Of a stretch of 64,000 nucleotides of DNA, positions 1-7,324 are shown one piece after another (position 1 is the stretch's first letter; the number at the start of each line of letters is the position of its first letter). The stretch spans positions 14,984 through 78,983 of the forward strand of contig DBWP01000014.1 of NCBI GenBank assembly GCA_002309075.1, given 5' to 3'. The notes beneath the pieces were generated by a model, which made no database searches, was not told the DNA's origin, and was given only the letters and a program-made list of their open reading frames with translations. The position numbers were made by a program, and so were the translations under genes. Source of the DNA: Candidatus Saccharibacteria bacterium UBA1235. GTDB taxonomy: Bacteria > Patescibacteriota > Saccharimonadia > Saccharimonadales > Saccharimonadaceae.

Positions 1-1
1 T

Positions 2-289
2 GGCAAAACGCCACCCATTCAAGAAAACCAAACCCGGCGAGCCAAACCGGTTACTGCTCGGCAACTTGAAAGCTTCATGCTCGAACATAACGGCAAATTT
101 AATTCGCGCAATTACAACAAGTTCAAATGCACAAAGCCAATGATACCCCCCACAGAATTACTAATCTACCCCCAAAATACCATCCTCAATCTCGGTAACT
201 GCCTTATGGATCTTAATAATATCATATATTTCATAGCAGAAATACACAAAAAAGATAGCACCAATAAAAACAATCCCCATACTATATAA
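2..289 (+). CDS. 3' end of an unidentified gene (partial at left edge)
   Basis: An open frame runs from the window edge to a stop at 287-289. The first 50 or so residues are basic and hydrophilic and look protein-like. The last third overlaps the convergent gene at 161-505 and reads as low-quality sequence. Either the real gene has a long overlapping tail, or the reading is partly spurious. No family is recognised. Confidence 0.3.
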   Translation, partial: GKTPPIQENQTRRAKPVTARQLESFMLEHNGKFNSRNYNKFKCTKPMIPPTELLIYPQNTILNLGNCLMDLNNIIYFIAEIHKKDSTNKNNPHTI

Positions 290-505
290 TATAGAGACTT
301 CCGCAGCACCACCAGAGGCCAATACCCTCACCATAACGCTATTAAAAATTATAGTAAATATCCCGCAAAGACCGCAAAAAATAACAAAAGCCAGCGCGAT
401 TCTCGCAACACGCACAATTGCAGCACGAACGAAAAAATTGTGATTCGCCGTCAATACGATCCCCTCATCCTGCGAAATCGTTTTATTAATCTTAGTCCTC
501 AACAT
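161..505 (-). CDS. small two-helix membrane protein, unknown function
   Basis: A 114-residue protein with two hydrophobic segments, at about residues 27-58 and 68-92, short charged ends and an acidic C-terminus. The start at 505 is preceded by a clear Shine-Dalgarno (AAGGAGG on the minus strand, about 5 nt upstream). It is divergent from the gene at 535, and both promoters must lie in the 30 bp between them. Membrane location is inferred from hydrophobicity. No family is recognised. Confidence 0.6.
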   Translation of the reverse strand: MLRTKINKTISQDEGIVLTANHNFFVRAAIVRVARIALAFVIFCGLCGIFTIIFNSVMVRVLASGGAAEVSILYSMGIVFIGAIFFVYFCYEIYDIIKIHKAVTEIEDGILGVD

Positions 506-519
506 ATACTTCCTCCTTT

Positions 520-528
520 TGATATAAT
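520..528 (+). promoter_or_regulatory. extended -10 promoter, leaderless type
   Basis: TGA-TATAAT ends 6 nt before the ATG at 535, so transcription should begin at or next to the start codon. There is no Shine-Dalgarno in between. Confidence 0.7.
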
Positions 529-534
529 ATTATC

Positions 535-963
535 ATGAATATCCACCAAGTCGAAAAATTCTTTAAAGACAAAGAGAATGTTCCCTGCCCACTAACGGAG
601 CGGCTTATTAAAGCTGGCTATCAACAAACCGGCGGTGGATATATAAAAATAGCGCGAGACCAAGGCCTAACAGTAGATTATACAAAAGCCGAGCCTACGC
701 AATATTGGCATCTTGCTGAAGAATACTGCCCTTCGAAAAATGGCTCTGACACTTTCTCAGTTTCATGCGGAGAATTGATTTTTTGGATGGCCGAAGTCTC
801 CGACGCAGTCCCAAAATCCGACTTAGAAAAACTTTCAAATCGCATCATCGCATCCGCTATTAAAACCCAGCCTTCGTCCAAACCAAAATACGACCGCCGA
901 AAATGGAACCAAGAAATTAGGGATGTTTGTTTTGATAAAATCGTAAGTGCGATTGAGAAATAA
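535..963 (+). CDS. hypothetical protein, 142 aa
   Basis: A soluble, mixed-charge protein with no signal peptide and no membrane segment. Two Cys-containing segments (around residues 18 and 65-77) and a Lys/Arg-rich stretch near residues 118-124 are visible, but no known motif. The start at 535 is supported by an extended -10 element 6 nt upstream, which implies a leaderless mRNA. It ends well before the strong promoter at 1080 and appears to be a single-gene unit. Function unknown. Confidence 0.65.
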   Translation: MNIHQVEKFFKDKENVPCPLTERLIKAGYQQTGGGYIKIARDQGLTVDYTKAEPTQYWHLAEEYCPSKNGSDTFSVSCGELIFWMAEVSDAVPKSDLEKLSNRIIASAIKTQPSSKPKYDRRKWNQEIRDVCFDKIVSAIEK

Positions 964-1079
964 TAACTTAAAAATTCCACATATTATAACATAGCACAAG
1001 CATTTTAGGCAAATTCAAAAAATAGATTAATAAAAAATAGACCAAAATTGTTACAGATAAAAAAATATTCATAAGCCTA

Positions 1080-1107
1080 TTGACAAAAAGCATAATTTCG
1101 TTATAAT
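1080..1107 (+). promoter_or_regulatory. consensus sigma-70-type promoter
   Basis: The -35 TTGACA (1080-1085) and -10 TATAAT (1102-1107) are both perfect consensus with a 16-bp spacer. The predicted start is near 1113, which leaves a leader of about 150 nt before the ATG at 1264. It is among the strongest-looking promoters in the window. Confidence 0.85.
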
Positions 1108-1112
1108 TAAAT

Positions 1113-1263
1113 CAGGCTTGGAGGTAAATGAGACGCAATACGTTGAGCAGCATCTCTAAGTTCGCACATTAAGCGTCCCCTTCAGCACGTCAAGTGTAGC
1201 TTAGTGTACTACATTAATTAAGCCGCCACGAAGGGGTTGCGGCAGAAAGGATAGGTTAAGAAT
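1113..1263 (+). ncRNA. structured 5' leader with a possible pseudoknot (riboswitch-like)
   Basis: About 150 nt separate a consensus promoter from the small Cys-rich gene. Four pairings can be read directly. GACGC (1132-1136) pairs with GCGTC (1173-1177). AGTGTAG (1193-1199) pairs with CTACATT (1209-1215), with one G-U. GCCGC (1222-1226) pairs with GCGGC (1239-1243). CCCCTTC (1177-1183) pairs with GAAGGGG (1230-1236), which lies in the loop of the third hairpin, so it would form a pseudoknot. A purine-rich ribosome-binding region (about 1246-1255) follows directly. It does not resemble tmRNA, RNase P, SRP or 6S RNA as I know them. Ligand and function are unknown; covariation is untested. Confidence 0.6.
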
Positions 1264-1485
1264 ATGGGAGATTATATCCTAAATTCTCAACCGCAATCGA
1301 ATGGGGATTATGAAGTCCACAATTTAAATTGTTGCGACCATTTGCCTCTCAGGGAACATATGATTTACCTTGGGCAATTTTCAAATTGCTACGATGCAAT
1401 CGATATTGCTCGGATGAGGTATCCTCAAGCAGCTAGGCGAATTGACGGATGTTACTATTGTTGTAACGCTTGTCATACTAGCTAA
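1264..1485 (+). CDS. Cys-rich small protein, 73 aa, probable metal binder
   Basis: Seven cysteines (residues 23, 24, 42, 63, 66, 67, 70) and nearby histidines (19, 26, 32, 71) occur in 73 residues. The C-terminus carries a compact CxxCCxxCH cluster (63-71), which suggests a bound zinc ion or a redox role. The middle (NCYDAIDIARMRYP) looks helical. There is no signal peptide. The gene is a single-gene transcript between a consensus promoter with a long folded leader and an intrinsic terminator just after the stop, a layout typical of genes controlled by an RNA switch. I recognise the general cysteine pattern of small bacterial metal-binding proteins but no named family. Confidence 0.75.
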   Translation: MGDYILNSQPQSNGDYEVHNLNCCDHLPLREHMIYLGQFSNCYDAIDIARMRYPQAARRIDGCYYCCNACHTS

Positions 1486-1487
1486 AT

Positions 1488-1516
1488 AAAATAGGGCGAT
1501 GACTTCGCCCTATTTT
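1488..1516 (+). terminator. intrinsic terminator of the Cys-rich gene
   Basis: ATAGGGCGA (1491-1499) pairs perfectly with TCGCCCTAT (1505-1513) across a 5-nt loop and is followed by a T tract. Flanking A and T runs could extend the stem by 3 bp. Confidence 0.9.
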
Positions 1517-1529
1517 CTATCGCATTACA

Positions 1530-1538
1530 TGGTATAAT
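1530..1538 (+). promoter_or_regulatory. extended -10 promoter, leaderless type
   Basis: TGG-TATAAT ends 6 nt before the ATG at 1545. It drives the MazG/DUF2075/AAA operon. Confidence 0.75.
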
Positions 1539-1544
1539 ATTGGT

Positions 1545-1859
1545 ATGGAAGATGTTAAGGCGGCGGTGGTAAAATTCACAAAAGACAGAGACTGGGATCA
1601 GTTTCATTCCCCTGCCAACTTGGCAAAATCAATCGCAATCGAATCCGGTGAACTTCTTGAATGTTTTCAATGGAACGACAATTACGATAAAGAAAAAGTC
1701 TGCGAAGAATTAGCCGATGTAGTAAATTATTCAATTCTTCTAGCCGACAAGCTTGGCGTTAATCTTGAAGATATTGTCATGGAAAAATTGAAAAAAAATT
1801 CCCAAAAATATCCAGTAGATAAAGCTAAAGGCAACAGCAAAAAATACACGGAATTATAA
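1545..1859 (+). CDS. MazG-like nucleotide pyrophosphohydrolase
   Basis: The 104-residue protein matches the all-alpha MazG/RS21-C6 (dCTPase-like) group, whose members hydrolyse NTPs or dNTPs to monophosphate and pyrophosphate. Visible metal-ligand motifs are ExxEL (ESGELLECFQW, residues 31-41) and ExxxD (EELADVVNY, about 55-63), the usual Mg2+ acidic residues. The length fits a single-domain member. It begins a tight operon: the next gene starts 1 nt after its stop, so its role may be tied to that gene (nucleotide-level defence or DNA/RNA housekeeping). Translation is probably leaderless. Confidence 0.85.
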   Translation: MEDVKAAVVKFTKDRDWDQFHSPANLAKSIAIESGELLECFQWNDNYDKEKVCEELADVVNYSILLADKLGVNLEDIVMEKLKKNSQKYPVDKAKGNSKKYTEL

Positions 1860-1860
1860 T

Positions 1861-3594
1861 ATGGCAAAAAAATCCTTCCAAATCAGAAACTATTCTTTCG
1901 ACCAAAATTCTATCAGTAATTTAGCCATAGAAGATCATTTGGAAGAAAACTGGCCAGTAGTTTATCAGATTTACAACAACCAGCAAATCTACATTGGCGA
2001 AACTACAAATCTCAAAAACCGCATGAACCAGCACTTAGCGAATGTCGAGAAGTCGAGCCTCAGACATGGATCAGTAAAAGTAGTTTTCGATGAAACATTT
2101 AACAAAAGCGCCACGCTAGATTTAGAGTCTTATCTCATTCAATATTTTAGCGGTGACGGAAAGTTTAAGGTCCTAAATCGCAACGACGGCATGTGCGACC
2201 GCGACTATTACAAAAAGGACGACTATCGCAAAACTTTTGAAGAAATTTGGAACCGACTCCGCGAATTGAAAATTGCCGACAAAACCATTTCAGAAATCAA
2301 CAACTCCGAGTTATTCAAATTCTCGCCATACAAGAATCTAAATTTCGAACAACTAAACGTAGTAACCGAAATTGTCCAAAATATAGACGAGGCTATCACG
2401 CATGACGTAAAAAGCCTATCTGTCATAGATGGTGATGCTGGCACCGGTAAAACTATCGTTATTATGTACCTTGCAAAACTATTAGCAGATCTTCAGTCAT
2501 TTGATAACCAAAATGATGATATTAACGACGAATCAAACTTCAATATTTTCTTTGAGCTGGAACATATTAACCAGAATTTTAAAAACAAAAGCATTGCCCT
2601 AGTAATTCCCCAGCCATCACTATGCGGCCGCATCCGTAAAATTTTCGACAAAATCGATCTCGGCAATGCAAATATTAGAATCTTTTCACCAATCCAATTT
2701 GGCAAATGTGACAATATTTTCGATATTACATTAGTTGATGAAGCGCATCTTTTGAAAGTTGGCGTTACTGGTACTTTAGGTAAACAAGTTCATGAAATCG
2801 ACCAAAAAATTTTTGGCGATACCAGCATCCACTCAGAACTAGATTGGATTATGGCAAAATCCAAAAATGTCGTCCTAGTATTTAGCGACCAACAGCGCAT
2901 CCGCCCAGCAAACATTAATAAGAGCGACATTAATAATTACGCGGAAGATTTTAACAAACGCAGCTATTATCTAAAAACGCAGATGCGCTCTCGTGGTGGC
3001 AAAAAATATATTGATTATATTCACGATGTTTTATCGAATAATTTCAGACCAGCTCAAAAAGAAACCTTCGACGGCTTTGAAACTAAAATTTTTGACAACA
3101 TTCATGATTTTGTAAATGCTATGGAGCAACGCGAAGCTGAACACGGACTATGTCGCATGGTAGCAGGCTTCGCTTGGGAATGGAAAACTAAGCGGAACAA
3201 ATATGCTTATGATATTGAAATAGACGGAGTAAAGTTCCGCTGGAACAGTACCCAAAATAACTGGATCGGCTCCAAAAATGCGCCAAAAGAAGTCGGTAGT
3301 ATTTATACCGTGCAAGGCGATGACCTTAACTATGTCGGGATAATCATCGGAAACGACCTGATTTATCGTGATGGAAAACTTGTGTTTAATCGTGCATCCT
3401 ATGCAGATTCCGGCGCCATGAAACGCAGTCAGCGCCAAGTCGCCAATAACGAAAAAATCAACGAAGCCGACATGCTAGAGCAAATCCTCAGAACCTACCG
3501 AATCCTCATGAACCGCGCAGTAAAAGGTGTCTATGTCTATGCGTGTGATAAAGAACTCAATCATTATTTAGCAGATTATTTTGATCGCAATTAA
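1861..3594 (+). CDS. GIY-YIG nuclease fused to DUF2075 P-loop ATPase/helicase
   Basis: The N-terminal part (about residues 30-105) carries GIY-YIG nuclease features: VYQIYNNQQIYIGETTNLKNR followed by a conserved glutamate. Then comes a DUF2075-type P-loop domain with Walker A GDAGTGKT near residue 190, a DEAH Walker B (LVDEAHLL) near residue 290, and helicase-like SDQQRIRP and QMRSRGG motifs. The C-terminal SIYTVQGDDLNYVG motif is typical of DUF2075. Known proteins of this architecture are suspected nucleic-acid processing or defence enzymes; the exact substrate is unknown. It is directly downstream of the MazG-like gene and upstream of an AAA_13 ATPase. Base composition is AT-rich like its neighbours, so transfer cannot be judged from it. 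Confidence 0.85.
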   Translation: MAKKSFQIRNYSFDQNSISNLAIEDHLEENWPVVYQIYNNQQIYIGETTNLKNRMNQHLANVEKSSLRHGSVKVVFDETFNKSATLDLESYLIQYFSGDGKFKVLNRNDGMCDRDYYKKDDYRKTFEEIWNRLRELKIADKTISEINNSELFKFSPYKNLNFEQLNVVTEIVQNIDEAITHDVKSLSVIDGDAGTGKTIVIMYLAKLLADLQSFDNQNDDINDESNFNIFFELEHINQNFKNKSIALVIPQPSLCGRIRKIFDKIDLGNANIRIFSPIQFGKCDNIFDITLVDEAHLLKVGVTGTLGKQVHEIDQKIFGDTSIHSELDWIMAKSKNVVLVFSDQQRIRPANINKSDINNYAEDFNKRSYYLKTQMRSRGGKKYIDYIHDVLSNNFRPAQKETFDGFETKIFDNIHDFVNAMEQREAEHGLCRMVAGFAWEWKTKRNKYAYDIEIDGVKFRWNSTQNNWIGSKNAPKEVGSIYTVQGDDLNYVGIIIGNDLIYRDGKLVFNRASYADSGAMKRSQRQVANNEKINEADMLEQILRTYRILMNRAVKGVYVYACDKELNHYLADYFDRN

Positions 3595-3623
3595 TGCATA
3601 AATAGGGATATGAGAAACAAGTA

Positions 3624-5774
3624 ATGGAATTAAAAGTCAATTTAAAAAATAACATCTTTAAAAACAGCAACATTGTTTTTGATAAAACAATAAATTTTAT
3701 ATACGGTAGAAATGGTAGTGGAAAAAGTACATTAACTAAGCTAATTCAAGAACAGTATTCTGATAATTATGACATTAAAGTTTTTAGCGGCTCTGAAGAA
3801 ATATCGAATAGTGAATATCTAGACGCTATTGCTTTAGGTGAAGAAAACAAACAGATTTTAGCAGAATTAAAGACTATAGAAAAAAATATTACTGACATGA
3901 CTGAAGAAATTACTCTAATAGACGGCATAGTGAACATTGCAAGTGACCTAGAAGAAGCACAAAAAAGCTACGAAGAGCAACGAAAAACAATTGAAGATTT
4001 TTATACTGACTCTGCTCGCAAAGTACGAAATCATACACCAAAAATATCTAGCACAAATTATGATAAAAATTCATTCCAAGAAGATATCAAAAATGCAAAA
4101 AGCCTACCAGGAGAAGATAGAAAGAAGCACTTAACTATTCTTCGCGCAACAAAGAAAGATACCGTACGACCCCATAACTTTCCCAAAATTAATACTCAGG
4201 CGTTACTGAAAGATACTATCGATATTATAAATGCCATTGAATCCCCATCAAAAGCAATAAAAGAAATCGATAGTCAAGAAAAACAAAATTTTGCAAGAGA
4301 AGGTTTTAAAATTCACGAACACAAACAAGGGGAAATCTGTGCATTTTGCGGCAACGAAATAAAATTCAATAGATGGAATGATCTCGATAACTTTTTCTCA
4401 AAAAATATTGACAAATTAGAGCTTCGCATCAATAATGCCATTGATGCATTGGATAATACAATCGAAGACGTAAAAAACATAAAGGCCCTTGAATCTAACA
4501 ATTATTACGAATATTATATTGAAGAAATACAAAGTATTAATGAAAAAATTGAAATCAAAAAACAAGAAATATTAACTTTCCTTAATACATTAAATGTCGC
4601 TTTAAAAACTAAGCAGAAAAATATCTTCAAAATTCCAGACGATATTTCTGAAACAGAAGTACCAGATAATTTTTCAGACATCAAAAATAAATGTGATATG
4701 CTAATAGCCAAAAATAATAAAATGTCCTCTACTCTCTCCGACAAACAAACCGACAGCGCGCTGTTACTAAGATTAGATATGGTAAAAACCATATTACAAG
4801 AATTTGAATACGAAACAAAAATTAATGAGTTAGAGCGCAGAAAAGGTATTTTAACAGAAAAAAACGAATTAAAGAACGAGAAAAAGCTAGAAATTGAAGG
4901 TGAAAAAATAAAAAAGAGTAAGTTAATCGAACAAATGAAAAACGAGAAAAAAGTAGCAAGAAGGATTAATGATAGCCTCGCATCAATAGGCTCAAAATCA
5001 TTTAAAATAGAGCATATAGAGGATCCAGATGGCAAAAAGGGACAATATCGAGTTCGAGGTAATAACAATTTAATCAGGCCAATTAACCAATTAAGCAAAG
5101 GTGAGCTAAATATAGTATATTTTTTATACTTCATCTACTCGTTGGATAGTTTTAATAAGACAAAGCCAACTATAGTTATATTTGATGACCCAATGAGTAG
5201 TAATGATGACACTATGCAGTATCTAATGATAAGTGAGCTGTCAAAATTTTATAACAATTTTAAAAGTAGCCAACGAAAAGGCCTTATTCTAATGATGACT
5301 CATAATTGTCAGTTCTTTTTGAATTCTCGACCGAGCAAAGTTGGCCTTCGACACAACGATGAAGAATTTATAGAATTCTATCAAAAAAATGCCTACTATC
5401 ATTTTCTATCCAATGGCGAAAAGACTGATATATTAAGAATTACAGCTGAGGAAGAAGATTTTTCAAATAGTTACGAGTTGCTTTGGCAAGAGTTAGAATT
5501 TCTATATAACAATAATAAACCCGACCTTATGCTAAATCCTGCTAGAAAAATATGCGAAACATATTGCAACTTCAATGGCATAGAGTCAAACAAGTTTTAT
5601 AAAGACAACAGTGCAGCACGAAAACTTCTTAACGCGAATCAACACGCACCGTATGATTTTGATGCCGAACAAAATAGTAGAACTAAAGAAGAAATAATAA
5701 GCCTATTAAAAAATGTATTCGAGAAAAACAATGCAGCAGATCATTTTAATAATAATTGGAAAGAGTCACACTAA
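3624..5774 (+). CDS. AAA_13-type ATPase with zinc hook (RloC/Rad50-like)
   Basis: A 716-residue ABC/SMC-like ATPase. Walker A GRNGSGKSTL lies at about residue 28, a signature-like QLSKGEL near 489, and Walker B TIVIFDDPMSSND near 517, followed by a switch histidine (MMTHNC). Long Lys/Glu-rich coiled coils flank a CxxC zinc-hook motif (CAFCGNE, about residue 239). This layout fits the AAA_13 family, which includes the tRNA-cleaving RloC and PrrC proteins. The C-terminus has NANQHAPYDF, which may correspond to that family's conserved His region, but I cannot confirm a nuclease site. Its stop overlaps the next start (TAATG). No strong Shine-Dalgarno is visible. A defence role is inferred from family and context. 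Confidence 0.8.
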   Translation: MELKVNLKNNIFKNSNIVFDKTINFIYGRNGSGKSTLTKLIQEQYSDNYDIKVFSGSEEISNSEYLDAIALGEENKQILAELKTIEKNITDMTEEITLIDGIVNIASDLEEAQKSYEEQRKTIEDFYTDSARKVRNHTPKISSTNYDKNSFQEDIKNAKSLPGEDRKKHLTILRATKKDTVRPHNFPKINTQALLKDTIDIINAIESPSKAIKEIDSQEKQNFAREGFKIHEHKQGEICAFCGNEIKFNRWNDLDNFFSKNIDKLELRINNAIDALDNTIEDVKNIKALESNNYYEYYIEEIQSINEKIEIKKQEILTFLNTLNVALKTKQKNIFKIPDDISETEVPDNFSDIKNKCDMLIAKNNKMSSTLSDKQTDSALLLRLDMVKTILQEFEYETKINELERRKGILTEKNELKNEKKLEIEGEKIKKSKLIEQMKNEKKVARRINDSLASIGSKSFKIEHIEDPDGKKGQYRVRGNNNLIRPINQLSKGELNIVYFLYFIYSLDSFNKTKPTIVIFDDPMSSNDDTMQYLMISELSKFYNNFKSSQRKGLILMMTHNCQFFLNSRPSKVGLRHNDEEFIEFYQKNAYYHFLSNGEKTDILRITAEEEDFSNSYELLWQELEFLYNNNKPDLMLNPARKICETYCNFNGIESNKFYKDNSAARKLLNANQHAPYDFDAEQNSRTKEEIISLLKNVFEKNNAADHFNNNWKESH

Positions 5775-5965
5775 TGCACGAAATCAAATGTCCAAGCTGT
5801 GGTAAAACATTTAAGGTAGATGAGACTAGTTATGCTGCCATACTATCTCAAGTTCACACTCAAGAATTTGACGAGGAAATCCAAGCCAAAACCTGCGCCG
5901 AAGTCGCCGGCTTCTCCGCCCGTTATGCCGCCGGCCAACAAAAATTACGCCATAATTTGGCGTAA
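5774..5965 (+). pseudogene. N-terminal remnant of a DUF2130-type protein
   Basis: The first 35 or so residues (MHEIKCPSCGKTFKVDE, then SYAAILSQV) look like the start of DUF2130 proteins, which begin with a zinc-ribbon CxxC and continue for over 400 residues. Here the similarity stops near residue 36. An Ala-rich tail of about 27 residues follows, and the frame ends within the tRNA-Lys terminator. The start overlaps the upstream stop (TAATG), so it was once coupled to the ATPase gene. I infer a truncation by deletion or recombination next to the tRNA gene. A functional 63-residue zinc peptide cannot be excluded. Confidence 0.6.
5940..5965 (-). terminator. intrinsic terminator of tRNA-Lys
   Basis: The stem TTACGCC/GGCGTAA with a 7-nt loop is followed, in minus-strand direction, by five T. 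It lies 8 nt beyond the tRNA 3' end and overlaps the end of the DUF2130 remnant. Confidence 0.85.
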
Positions 5966-5972
5966 AAGTCAA

Positions 5973-6049
5973 TGGTGAGCCGGGTGGGACTTGAACCCAC
6001 GACACCAAGCTTAAGAGGCTCGTGCTCTAACCAGCTGAGCTACCGGCCC
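5973..6049 (-). tRNA. tRNA-Lys (CUU anticodon)
   Basis: A full cloverleaf reads on the minus strand: acceptor GGGCCGG paired with CCGGCTC (one G-U), D arm GCTC/GAGC, anticodon stem CGAGC/GCTTG with loop CTCTTAA (anticodon CTT), and T arm GTGGG-TTCAAGT-CCCAC. The discriminator A is followed by an encoded CCA. It has its own promoter and terminator. It abuts the truncated DUF2130 gene, as tRNA genes at island boundaries often do. Confidence 0.97.
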
Positions 6050-6063
6050 TCACCATGCATATA

Positions 6064-6092
6064 ATTATATCACATTACTTATAGAATTTCAA
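6064..6092 (-). promoter_or_regulatory. promoter of tRNA-Lys
   Basis: On the minus strand, -35 TTGAAA and -10 TGA-TATAAT are separated by 17 bp. The -10 element lies 14 bp upstream of the mature tRNA 5' end. Confidence 0.8.
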
Positions 6093-6126
6093 CAGTTTTT
6101 GCTCGTGAGCTCGCGCCCTACTTTCC

Positions 6127-7032
6127 CTATTTATTCAACGTCTTAATCTTCTTAAAATCTACTTTCATCACCGCCTCGCGCAGCGCTTTCTCGGACCCAT
6201 AGTGAGTCCGCGCACCCGGCGCATCCGAAAGCATATGTTGCGCAAACGGAAAACTCACCGCCCTTTCAAGCACTCCGCCAACCTTCCCCACCCCACAAAG
6301 CACATCCGCCACCCGCACCGCCTCAAGCGGCACTTCAAGTGCCTGCTTCATTTCTTCCGGGAAGAAAGTTAGCGAAAACAAATCCCCGTCCTTTTCGCCA
6401 GTATTTCGTCCATACGCAATCGAAGTATTCCCCTCAATCCAAAGCCGCGCATCCAGCGCTCGCATCTTCGCCCCACCAAGATTCATTTCACATTGCGCAT
6501 ATTTATCCCCCTCCGCATTCGCCATATCACACACAAAATCCCCCTCACAAGTCGTCGTCATTACCGCCGCCCGCGCGTCTGGCGATTTCAGCCCATGCTT
6601 TTCGTCATACGAAATCGTATCGCTAATATAATCACACATAATCCACGACAAAAGTCCCGTCTCAATATTCTCCGCCACAAGATAAAACTCCGTCCTCGCG
6701 CCCCAAAACACACTTGTATGAATCCGAAACATCGACACAATCCCATAATATTTCGGCTTATCACCTTCAAATATAGCAGCTTTCGCCGGCCTAAATCCCT
6801 CCGGCAAAAATTCCTGCACCTTCTCCGGCTCCGTTAGCTCATAAAAAAGAAACGAACAATACGGCTCCACCACAAACGGCATTTTATCCGCTTTTTTCGA
6901 CGCACTCGTTACAATTTTTCGCTGCAAAAACACCGGCAAATGACGCATTTTTGTTTGCATATACATCACTTTCCCGACCTCCATCAGGTCCACTAATTTC
7001 TCCACCCCCTTCGCATAATCCAAAATATTCAT
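6127..7032 (-). CDS. hypothetical protein, 301 aa, possibly acetoacetate-decarboxylase-like fold
   Basis: A soluble protein without signal peptide. The centre, with GIVSMFRIHTSVFWGARTEF and FYLVAENIETGLLSW, recalls the beta-barrel core of acetoacetate-decarboxylase-like proteins, but the catalytic lysine context is not evident, so this is only a tentative fold suggestion. The start at 7032 is supported by TATAAT 6 nt upstream (leaderless). It is an independent unit between tRNA-Lys and the DUF1653 gene. GC content is higher than in the preceding defence operon. Confidence 0.55.
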   Translation of the reverse strand: MNILDYAKGVEKLVDLMEVGKVMYMQTKMRHLPVFLQRKIVTSASKKADKMPFVVEPYCSFLFYELTEPEKVQEFLPEGFRPAKAAIFEGDKPKYYGIVSMFRIHTSVFWGARTEFYLVAENIETGLLSWIMCDYISDTISYDEKHGLKSPDARAAVMTTTCEGDFVCDMANAEGDKYAQCEMNLGGAKMRALDARLWIEGNTSIAYGRNTGEKDGDLFSLTFFPEEMKQALEVPLEAVRVADVLCGVGKVGGVLERAVSFPFAQHMLSDAPGARTHYGSEKALREAVMKVDFKKIKTLNK

Positions 7033-7038
7033 ATATTT

Positions 7039-7047
7039 ATTATACTA
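7039..7047 (-). promoter_or_regulatory. -10 promoter, leaderless type
   Basis: Minus-strand TATAAT lies 6 nt before the ATG at 7032. It has TAG rather than TGN ahead of the hexamer. Confidence 0.6.
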
Positions 7048-7299
7048 TGCACGTTTTTTGCTTTCAATCTCCACAAGCTCAAACCGATACTTCTGCTTCG
7101 CATCCGGATACTTCGAAGCATCGACCTCCCCTAAAAACATTTCCTTCGGCCTCGCCCATAACTTCCCTTCCCCATAAAGCGCCCGATAAATCACCATCTC
7201 CTCCCCCGTCTCCGAATGCTCGCAAACACCTTCCACCAAATACAATCCCCCCTTAAAATGTCGATAAACTTTGCCGACTTCCAGCTTTCTCGTCGCCAT
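7045..7299 (-). CDS. DUF1653 domain protein
   Basis: The sequence [14 protein letters not shown], then [16 protein letters not shown], then [13 protein letters not shown] matches the DUF1653 pattern across almost the whole 84 residues. The family is small, soluble and of unknown function; some members are predicted nucleic-acid or ligand-binding SH3-like proteins. The start at the third in-frame ATG (7299) is preferred because the domain begins there. An upstream ATG at 7314 lies outside rny, and one at 7341 would overlap its 3' end. It follows rny by 25 bp and is probably co-transcribed with it. The C-terminus is basic. Confidence 0.75.
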   Translation of the reverse strand: MATRKLEVGKVYRHFKGGLYLVEGVCEHSETGEEMVIYRALYGEGKLWARPKEMFLGEVDASKYPDAKQKYRFELVEIESKKRA

Positions 7300-7324
7300 A
7301 TCGCCGCCAGCCATATCGCTAAAC

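Noticed and set aside
1113..1263. tmRNA, RNase P RNA or SRP RNA
   Set aside because: None of the usual conserved blocks are seen, and the element directly precedes a coding sequence with a ribosome-binding region.
4514..5134. Minus-strand frame opposite the AAA_13 ATPase
   Set aside because: Phe/Ser/Leu-rich antisense of a Lys/Glu coiled coil, with no start signal of its own.
5774..5965. A complete small zinc protein
   Set aside because: The first 35 residues match the start of a much longer DUF2130 family and the rest is unrelated and overlaps the tRNA terminator; a real short protein is possible but less likely.
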